Of a stretch of 64,000 nucleotides of DNA, positions 58,207-64,000 are shown one piece after another. Numbering within the stretch: the first letter of the stretch is position 1; each line of letters opens with the position of its first letter. Below the pieces are notes generated by a model. That model made no database searches, was not told where the DNA came from, and saw only the letters and a list, made by a program, of their open reading frames with translations. A program made the translations under genes and the position numbers. Origin of the DNA: Pseudobdellovibrionaceae bacterium (lineage in GTDB: Bacteria; Bdellovibrionota; Bdellovibrionia; Bdellovibrionales; UBA1609); NCBI GenBank assembly GCA_023898385.1, contig CP060220.1, positions 3,100,001-3,164,000 of the forward strand. The letters run 5' to 3'.

Positions 58207-59574
58207 ATGAAAATTGTTTTTGTTGGGCACAAATCAAGTTTAAGCATGGGGTTTTCTGAGGCCTTACAGGCCTCGTCGTGGCCGCTGCTTATGCTATCGC
58301 CGGGACCCGACCTGGACCGTGAAATCTCCAATGGCGAAGTGGCCCTATTGGTTTTTGCGCCAACCGGAAAGCCTGAGGATTGGCAACAGTGCCACTCCAT
58401 TTTGGCGAAGTACCCACTGTTGCCCGCCATATATATAATGCCGAATGATCATTTGTTTTTAAAACAAACCGATGTGAGGGCTCATCGTGTGGTGATCAAA
58501 CCACTCACCCGGATTCACAGTTTTTTAAATCGAGTGGGTGAGCTGTTCCAGTTGGGTGAACATTTGATGAAGAATTCGAAGAGTTCATCGAATCAAGCCG
58601 TAGTTGGCCAAAGTTTTTCAATGTACAATCTGGATCACGTAATTGATCGAGTGCTGGCGGATGTGGCCAGTCTCTCAGGTGCCACAAATGCTTTTTGGAT
58701 AAGTGCGATGGCCCTTTCGGGTGTGGTGCAGAAATCATTGGTGGTTTCGGAAACTTGGCCAGAGCTGGATTTGAATCGCAGAAATCTTGTGCGAGCTCAT
58801 CAGGACTTCCAAATGGATGAACTTTCGACGACTCTGCAAAAGTTTTCTCAAAAGTCCGCTCAAGCAGCGTCAGTGCAGCTGCAAACGGTGAATGAAAAGG
58901 GTCAAAGTCATTTGTTGGTTCCAGTGTTGGATCGATCTTTTGGGCAACCCTTAGCCTTTGTTTTGCTAACCCAAGTGGCTTATCAAAACCTTCAGCAGGT
59001 GGCAAAAACGGTAGAAGATCGACTCAATGAGTATGCTCTCATTATCGACTACAGTCATAAATACCAATGGGCTCTTGATCAGAGTTACATTGATCATTTA
59101 TCAGGTTTATATAATGACCGGTATTTGCGGTTTGCGTTGCCAGAGGTCGTTGAGCACGCCAAGATTACACAACAGAAATTTGCAGTCTTGTTTATGGATG
59201 TGGACTATTTTAAGAACGTCAATGATCGCAATGGCCATGTGGTGGGATCGAAAGTTCTACGAGGCATAGGAGATGTGGTGAAATCGTGCCTTGGCCACAA
59301 TGATATCGCCTTTCGCTACGGCGGGGACGAGTATGTAGTACTCAGTTTGGGTGCAGATGTGAAAAAGTCACAAAGGCAAGCCGAGGCCATTCGTCAGAAG
59401 ATTGAACAAACTCCGTTCACCATTGACGGTCAGGTACTAAATGTGACAGTTAGTATTGGTTTGGCGGTTTTTCCAGACCATGCCCAAACAACAGAACGGA
59501 TTATTCAAATGGCTGATGAAGCCATGTATTGCGGTAAGAACGGCAGTCGCAACATAGTCTACGTTGCAAGTTAG
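58207..59574 (+). CDS. GGDEF-domain diguanylate cyclase
   Basis: A 455-aa signalling enzyme that makes c-di-GMP. Residues about 1-115 look like a degenerate receiver (KIVFVGHKSSLSMGF, VVIKPLTRIHSFLNRV); the middle 150-290 looks like a GAF-type sensor; the GGDEF domain has FMDVDYFKNVNDRNGHVVGS (metal and base binding) and RYGGDEYVVL (residues 372-376 GGDEY). The Glu is present, so it should be active. The inhibitory I-site RxxD has Gly in place of Arg (GHND), so product feedback is probably absent. Confidence 0.88.
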   Translation: MKIVFVGHKSSLSMGFSEALQASSWPLLMLSPGPDLDREISNGEVALLVFAPTGKPEDWQQCHSILAKYPLLPAIYIMPNDHLFLKQTDVRAHRVVIKPLTRIHSFLNRVGELFQLGEHLMKNSKSSSNQAVVGQSFSMYNLDHVIDRVLADVASLSGATNAFWISAMALSGVVQKSLVVSETWPELDLNRRNLVRAHQDFQMDELSTTLQKFSQKSAQAASVQLQTVNEKGQSHLLVPVLDRSFGQPLAFVLLTQVAYQNLQQVAKTVEDRLNEYALIIDYSHKYQWALDQSYIDHLSGLYNDRYLRFALPEVVEHAKITQQKFAVLFMDVDYFKNVNDRNGHVVGSKVLRGIGDVVKSCLGHNDIAFRYGGDEYVVLSLGADVKKSQRQAEAIRQKIEQTPFTIDGQVLNVTVSIGLAVFPDHAQTTERIIQMADEAMYCGKNGSRNIVYVAS

Positions 59575-59582
59575 GCGAAAAA

Positions 59583-60659
59583 GTGAAACGGATTAAACTC
59601 GTCGTCAGCGATCTACATTTAGGAGTGGGTCGAATCCTCGAAGATGGAGCGATGAACTCCTTAGAAGAGTTTTATTTTGACGACAAGTTTGCAGAATTTC
59701 TCCATTACTACACCACGGGAAAATATGCAGACTATGAAGTGGAGCTTATCCTCAATGGCGACATTTTTAATTTTTTACAAGTCGACTTCAGAGGCCATTT
59801 TCTTAGTGTTATCACTGAGTCTGTGACTCTTGAGAAATGCCAACTTATCGTCAAAGGGCATCCGGTCTTTTTTAAGGCGATTAAGGAATTTGCCGCTAAA
59901 GACGGCAATAGCGTCACTATAGTTGTGGGCAACCATGATCAGGGCTTGCTGTGGCCAGCAGTAAGAGAATACCTCAACGAGGCCACGAGTACCCACATTC
60001 GTTACAAAAACATAGTTTACTTTTTTGATGGAGTGCATATTGAACATGGCAATATGCACGAGGCGGCCAATCGACTGGATCCCCGAAAATTCTTTTTAAA
60101 AAAAGATTTGCCAGAACCCATACTGAACCTGCCCTTTGGTTCACACTTTTTCTTGGATTTAGTACTCAAACTAAAAGAGCGACATCCGCACATAGACAAA
60201 GTCCGTCCCTTCACGGCGATGGTGCGGTGGTCGCTTTTCAATGAGCCCCTGTTTGCAATTAGAGGGTTGATACTGCTTTTTTGGTACTTCTTTCGGTCAA
60301 TTTTCTTTTCAGACCCGCACAGATCTTTCCCGTTTCGAAGGGTGTTGCAGGTGGTGCTTGAGAGTGCCGTATTTCCTGATCTGGGCGAAGCGGCGCGAAA
60401 GATTCTGAAAGACGATCGTATCAACACGGTTATTTTTGGGCACACCCATGTGTACCAGTACCGTCAGTATGGCGGTGGCAAAGAGTATTTTAACACGGGA
60501 ACGTGGACCGAACTGACGTCTTTGGATATAGCTTCTTTAGGCAAAATAACGAAGCTCACCTATGTTCTGCTTGAGTATCCGGAAGACGACGGCCGCCCAC
60601 GGGGCCGCCTCAAAGAGTGGCGGGGCTATCACCGTATTGAAGAAGACCTGGCTATTTAG
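59583..60659 (+). CDS. Calcineurin-like metallophosphoesterase
   Basis: A 358-aa metallophosphoesterase. The five metal-binding blocks are seen: VVSDLHLGVGR, ILNGDIFNFLQVD, VGNHDQG, the HIEHGNMHEAAN block, and FGHTHVYQ, followed by YFNTGTWTEL. A hydrophobic segment (ALIRGLILLFWYFFRSIFFS-like, around residue 225) may dip in the membrane. The pattern resembles LpxH/UDP-2,3-diacylglucosamine hydrolase-like and other lipid-linked phosphoesterases, but the substrate is unsure. It starts at GTG, 8 bases after the diguanylate cyclase stop. Confidence 0.84.
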   Translation: MKRIKLVVSDLHLGVGRILEDGAMNSLEEFYFDDKFAEFLHYYTTGKYADYEVELILNGDIFNFLQVDFRGHFLSVITESVTLEKCQLIVKGHPVFFKAIKEFAAKDGNSVTIVVGNHDQGLLWPAVREYLNEATSTHIRYKNIVYFFDGVHIEHGNMHEAANRLDPRKFFLKKDLPEPILNLPFGSHFFLDLVLKLKERHPHIDKVRPFTAMVRWSLFNEPLFAIRGLILLFWYFFRSIFFSDPHRSFPFRRVLQVVLESAVFPDLGEAARKILKDDRINTVIFGHTHVYQYRQYGGGKEYFNTGTWTELTSLDIASLGKITKLTYVLLEYPEDDGRPRGRLKEWRGYHRIEEDLAI

Positions 60660-60868
60660 CGGCTGCATCGATGGCTTAATTTAAAAATAGCCTTGTATCT
60701 GGGTAAATCGGACACAAAAAATCAGGGGCCATTAAAACCGCGTTTGCCTTACATTCGGCTGCCTTAATAAAAATGGGGGCACCAGCCACTACGGGTTAAC
60801 AATGCTTTGTGAAATTCACCACGAACATTTAGTCAACGACTGAATCATAACGGTTTTTTAGCGCACTT

Positions 60869-62515
60869 TTATTTAAACCAGTCGGTGGCCTCGTCAGCAA
60901 GGCGCGAGCGTTCGCCTTTTTTAAGTTCGATGTGGGACGATATTTCTGAGTCCCGCGATCGCCGAATCACTTCAGCAAAACCACTAGTTACTGCAGTTAA
61001 ATAAGGTGTATCAATTTGCCCAAGATCTCCCAACAAGATGATTTTAGTATTTTCCCCGGCACGGGTTAAAATTGTTTTCACTTCGTGGGGCTCTAAGTTT
61101 TGAGCTTCATCAATAATCAGTATTTTGTTCGGAATACTGCGACCACGAATGTACGACAGAGGCTCCATAGACACCACACCCAACTTGATTAAATTGTCCA
61201 CAGAGGTCAGTTCGTTATCCCCATCAGGGCCATTGCCTCTAAAATCTGAATTTTGGGCGTCATACCGATGTTGGCGCAAGACCTTTTGTTGTCGGCGTTT
61301 TCTACGGCGAGCCTGTTTTGAGGACTCGGGCTGGCCAGGAGCGTATTCATTGTGGTTGTCCTCTTTAAGAGCAATGTACTCTAAGATTTGAGCCAGGTTA
61401 TCATAGAAGGGTTTTAAAAACGGACCGACCTTGTCTTCGATAGTACCAGGCAGTGCTCCCGGATCTTTACCCATGGGTATAATATGTCGAGCAATCATCA
61501 GGCCGTCGTACTCTGAGTGAGAGTCGAGTAGCACTTTTTGAAGGGCCGCAGCTAGTGACAAAAAGGTTTTTCCCGTACCGGCTTTTCCAGACAGGTTTAC
61601 AAGCTTAATGTCATCATTAAGCAAAAGCTCTAAAGCCATGACCTGTTCTAAATTCTTCGGGTCAATGGCCAGTTTTTTCATCTCGGTCATGTTTAGAGGA
61701 ACGAGCGCTTTTTTGTGGGGATTGTACCTGGCGATCCTGTCGGCGCCCTCAAGTGAAGCCAAAGAAATCTCTTCGCGACCTTCGATGTCAAAAAGTACAA
61801 ATTCATTCGGCGCCAACTCTAAGTCTTCGGGCGGAGCCATTCTTCCCGTATCCTTATAGTTCTCCCATTGTTTACCGCTTATTGTGACCTTGTGTGCGCC
61901 GCTGGGCAGGCGGTCAATTTGGCTGGTCATGGCTCCGGTACTGGCGCTATATTCATAAGCAGGAATGCCTAAGACATCGGCCTTTAGGCGTATGTTTGTG
62001 TCTTTTGAGATGAGGTGCACTTTGTTAGGCTGGCTCTTGTCGAGCTCTTTCACCAGTCGAAGGATTTGGTTGTCCATCTTGCTGAACCCAAATTCATAAG
62101 GCAGGTTTTCTGTGGATTGGTCTTTGATATAAGACACTTTGATTTTGGCGCCATTGCCGAGGTCAATGCCATCCACAAGTGGGCCCTGCTGGCGGAGCCG
62201 ATCCAACATACGCGAAAATTCACGGGCATTTTTGCCGATCATTTCTTGCAGAGTTTTTTTACTATCTAGCTCCTCAAGAACAACCAACGGGATGATTACC
62301 TCAGCTCCCGGAAAGTGATAAATCGCACGGGGATCATCCAACAATACGTTGGTGTCTAGAACCACAATTTTACCGGCCCACTCAACGGGTTCAGAAAGAA
62401 GGGTTCGACATTTGTCGTCGTCTTTTGCGTATGTTGGCAAAGATACAGAAGAAAGGCCAAACAGGACTAAAAAACTCAACAAGACCGATTTTAAGTAAAC
62501 AAATTGAATACCCAC
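60869..62515 (-). CDS. PIN-PhoH ATPase protein with a predicted signal peptide
   Basis: A 548-aa two-domain protein of the PhoH2/YlaK type: a PIN RNase domain (residues about 50-190; VLDTNVLLDDPRAIYHF, IPLVVLEELDSKK, SKDTNIRLKAD) and a PhoH ATPase (Walker A GKAGTGKT at 310-317; Walker B ILIIDEAQNLEPHE; LLGDLGQIDTPYL). Between Walker A and B is a basic inset (SSKQARRRKRRQQKVLRQ). The N-terminus reads MGIQFVYLKSVLLSFLVLFG and continues LSSVSLPTYAK, a classical signal peptide, with GGGAG before the GTG start. PhoH and PIN proteins are normally cytoplasmic. Confidence 0.85.
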   Translation of the reverse strand: MGIQFVYLKSVLLSFLVLFGLSSVSLPTYAKDDDKCRTLLSEPVEWAGKIVVLDTNVLLDDPRAIYHFPGAEVIIPLVVLEELDSKKTLQEMIGKNAREFSRMLDRLRQQGPLVDGIDLGNGAKIKVSYIKDQSTENLPYEFGFSKMDNQILRLVKELDKSQPNKVHLISKDTNIRLKADVLGIPAYEYSASTGAMTSQIDRLPSGAHKVTISGKQWENYKDTGRMAPPEDLELAPNEFVLFDIEGREEISLASLEGADRIARYNPHKKALVPLNMTEMKKLAIDPKNLEQVMALELLLNDDIKLVNLSGKAGTGKTFLSLAAALQKVLLDSHSEYDGLMIARHIIPMGKDPGALPGTIEDKVGPFLKPFYDNLAQILEYIALKEDNHNEYAPGQPESSKQARRRKRRQQKVLRQHRYDAQNSDFRGNGPDGDNELTSVDNLIKLGVVSMEPLSYIRGRSIPNKILIIDEAQNLEPHEVKTILTRAGENTKIILLGDLGQIDTPYLTAVTSGFAEVIRRSRDSEISSHIELKKGERSRLADEATDWFK

Positions 62516-62803
62516 AACTCTCCCCCCCCAAGTTAGGAACTCGACTTAGCGATTTTGCAGTTAACGGTGACGCGAAAGTAGCCGAGGACCATGCAAGTTC
62601 CAATTTGTTCAGAAGTATTTGTAAAAATAGCCAAAGGTACCCAGCCAAAGGTACCCGGTTCAATTTTGATTTGCGCCGCATCATAGCGCCACCTGTGGGC
62701 CGGAGGCATCACCAGGTCAATGGGTGACTATTTGTCGGTTACGCTGGAAACCAATATTGAACTGGGTACCTATGTAATAAATAGGCGTAATCCGCCAACC
62801 CAT

Positions 62804-63922
62804 TCATCGGTCAAAGTCTAGTCGTAAGGAATAGCTAATGCTGCGCCCTTTGCCTGGGTTTCGTTTAAGAAGTCCCTTGTTCTCAAGGTCGACCAGATCA
62901 CGCTTAGCCGTTTCGCGGCTGACCTTTGTAATGCTGACATATTTTTTGTTGGTTAAGCCACCTTCAAATCCCTTGGGTTCAGCTTCGAGGAGTTTTTTTA
63001 CCACTTTTAGTTGTCGGCCATTGAGCGTGTGGCTACTAAAATGTTGCCAAAACTTGGCGATAAATGTGGCTTTTTTTATAGTTTGTTCAGAGGCATGAAT
63101 GGCCTTGGTATACGTTTCAAGAAACCATTGAAGCCATTTGGTAATATCACATTCATTCTTTTGAGACTTTTCAAGCACTTCATAATATTCCATTCTCTCA
63201 GACACAATTTGTTTGGATAAACTGTAGAGGCGGCGGGAAGAATCTTCATCTTGTGAAAGTGCCATATCTGTAATAGCTCGCGCTATTCGGCCATTGCCGT
63301 CTTCGTAGGGGTGAATAGTCACAAACCAAAAGTGCGCAATGCCCGCGCGCAAAAGCCCGTCGAGGTTTTTCGGTGGATGCTGCCACCAACGAAGAAAAAC
63401 TTTCATTTCCGTTGGTACTTGGCTCGAGGGTGGTGCCAGGAAGTGGATTTTTTCCCTGCCCGGTGGCCCCGATATCACTTGCATAGGGTCCTCACCTTTG
63501 CGCCATCGGCCCACTTGAATCTTTTGAATACCAGAAAATCCCGTGGGAAAAAGTGCGGCTTGCCAGCCATGAAGCCGGTTTGTTGTCAGAGGTTCTCTAT
63601 GATTTTGGGTGGCGTCCATTAATAGTTCAACCAGGCCGTCCACATGGCGACCCTCGGGCGGTAAACCCGCCGTGGGTAGCCCCAGTCTTTTGGCCACAGA
63701 AGAGCGGATAAGATTGCGGTCGATATTCTCTCCCTCAATGGCTGCTGTGGAAAAAGCTTCTTCGACAATCATCTCGGCGTGTTCCTCAAGACCGACAAGC
63801 CCTGCCTGTACAAGAATACGCCCCTGGGCCTGCCGAGCCCGACCAAGGACAGGGATCAGCTCTTCCATTTTCCAGCTAAAATGTGGCCAATCTGGTTTTT
63901 GCCAGATGTACATTAAACCCAT
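62804..63922 (-). CDS. Fic family protein (class II, N-terminal inhibitory motif) with a winged helix
   Basis: A 372-aa Fic protein, an AMP-transferase type enzyme. The active motif is HPYEDGNGR (residues 204-212), matching HPFx(D/E)GN(G/K)R. The inhibitory motif TAAIEG (59-64) fits (S/T)xxxE(G/N), placed before the Fic core, so it is class II. An N-terminal DUF4172-like part (IWQKPDWPHFSW) and a C-terminal winged-helix (TNKKYVSITKVSRETAKRDL) complete it. AGGA lies 6 bases before the ATG. A double palindrome lies upstream, and the C-terminal winged helix could bind it. Confidence 0.9.
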   Translation of the reverse strand: MGLMYIWQKPDWPHFSWKMEELIPVLGRARQAQGRILVQAGLVGLEEHAEMIVEEAFSTAAIEGENIDRNLIRSSVAKRLGLPTAGLPPEGRHVDGLVELLMDATQNHREPLTTNRLHGWQAALFPTGFSGIQKIQVGRWRKGEDPMQVISGPPGREKIHFLAPPSSQVPTEMKVFLRWWQHPPKNLDGLLRAGIAHFWFVTIHPYEDGNGRIARAITDMALSQDEDSSRRLYSLSKQIVSERMEYYEVLEKSQKNECDITKWLQWFLETYTKAIHASEQTIKKATFIAKFWQHFSSHTLNGRQLKVVKKLLEAEPKGFEGGLTNKKYVSITKVSRETAKRDLVDLENKGLLKRNPGKGRSISYSLRLDFDR

Positions 63923-63937
63923 TGATGTCCTTTTATC

Positions 63938-63988
63938 GGGTCAAAATATGACCCAATTACATTATTTAATTGGGTCATGATTTGACCC
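63938..63988 (-). promoter_or_regulatory. Double palindromic operator upstream of fic
   Basis: Two 17-base palindromes, GGGTCAAAATATGACCC (63938-63954) and GGGTCATGATTTGACCC (63972-63988), each with GGGTCA/TGACCC half-sites 5 bases apart. Their centres are 34 bases apart, about three helix turns. TGACCCAATTA and TAATTGGGTCA between them form a third inverted repeat. On the minus strand a TTGGGT and a TAAATA about 16 bases apart could be the promoter, so a bound repressor would cover it. Confidence 0.75.
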
Positions 63989-64000
63989 AATTGTAAAGTC

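Noticed and set aside
62620..62670. Short direct repeat GCCAAAGGTACCC, two copies, in the gap before the PhoH-like gene
   Set aside because: Only two 13-base copies in a gene-free stretch; too little to claim a function.

Overview
The window reads as a chromosomal segment of a Gram-negative, flagellated member of the Bdellovibrionota, the group of predatory Bdellovibrio-like bacteria. This is an inference from gene content and protein style: the flhA-flhF-flhG-fliA order, Flp/Tad (type IVb) pilus genes, many exported proteins of unknown function, a c-di-GMP enzyme, and LPS-heptose and UDP-glucuronate genes. There is no rRNA gene to confirm it. One tRNA (Leu, UAG) is present. No CRISPR array, prophage or transposase was seen.

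Layout. 0-4.2 kb: end of the flagellar regulatory operon (flhA 3' part, flhF, flhG, fliA), facing an rpoH-type sigma factor. 5.1-7.9 kb: a small PHA-system-like protein, aspS and an unknown gene. 7.9-10.3 kb: Tad secretion ATPase and short secretin. 10.4-16.2 kb: a receiver-kinase protein and two large exported proteins, the second with a Gly/Met/Tyr-Pro repeat array. 16.2-20.5 kb: an amidohydrolase and a compact minus-strand Flp/Tad operon (Flp pilin, TadE-like, TadG-like, a 55-aa pseudopilin, CpaB-like, exported protein). 20.9-21.4 kb: gene-free repeat block. 21.4-26.2 kb: folD, a lytic transglycosylase lipoprotein, gcvT-gcvH and tRNA-Leu; gcvP lies apart at 41.2-44.0 kb. 26.2-36.7 kb: a nucleotidyltransferase pair, a lipoprotein, AhpD-like protein, aminopeptidase, ugd, SRAP, ChaN-like protein, an exported kinase-like protein with an MnmD-like methyltransferase, a radical SAM protein and msrA. 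37.0-40.7 kb: Rsm22-like protein and a three-gene methylthioadenosine salvage operon. 44.1-53.8 kb: a histone-H1-like protein, EpmA-like ligase, HU/IHF, glycosyltransferase, a 910-aa exported protein, Nudix, pyrD and gdhA. 54.0-60.7 kb: a plus-strand run (heptose kinase, rlmN, PfkB kinase, coiled-coil protein, diguanylate cyclase, metallophosphoesterase). 60.9-63.9 kb: an exported PIN-PhoH protein and a Fic protein with an operator array.

How genes connect. FlhF, FlhG and FliA place and time flagellum synthesis. The two Tad blocks probably serve one pilus whose platform, TadZ and prepilin peptidase genes are outside the window. GcvT, GcvH, GcvP and FolD belong to one-carbon metabolism. MtnP, MtnA and the class II aldolase form a methylthioadenosine route resembling the DHAP shunt.

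Most unusual signal. Two copies of one non-coding element lie at 21088-21284 and 47804-47981. Each has a nearly identical core of about 75 nt. Two stems inside the core differ between copies by compensatory base changes. Each core is flanked by 50-60 nt arms that are unrelated between copies but almost perfectly self-complementary within each copy. This points to selection for, or a mechanism that regenerates, a long hairpin, and I do not recognise it as a known family.
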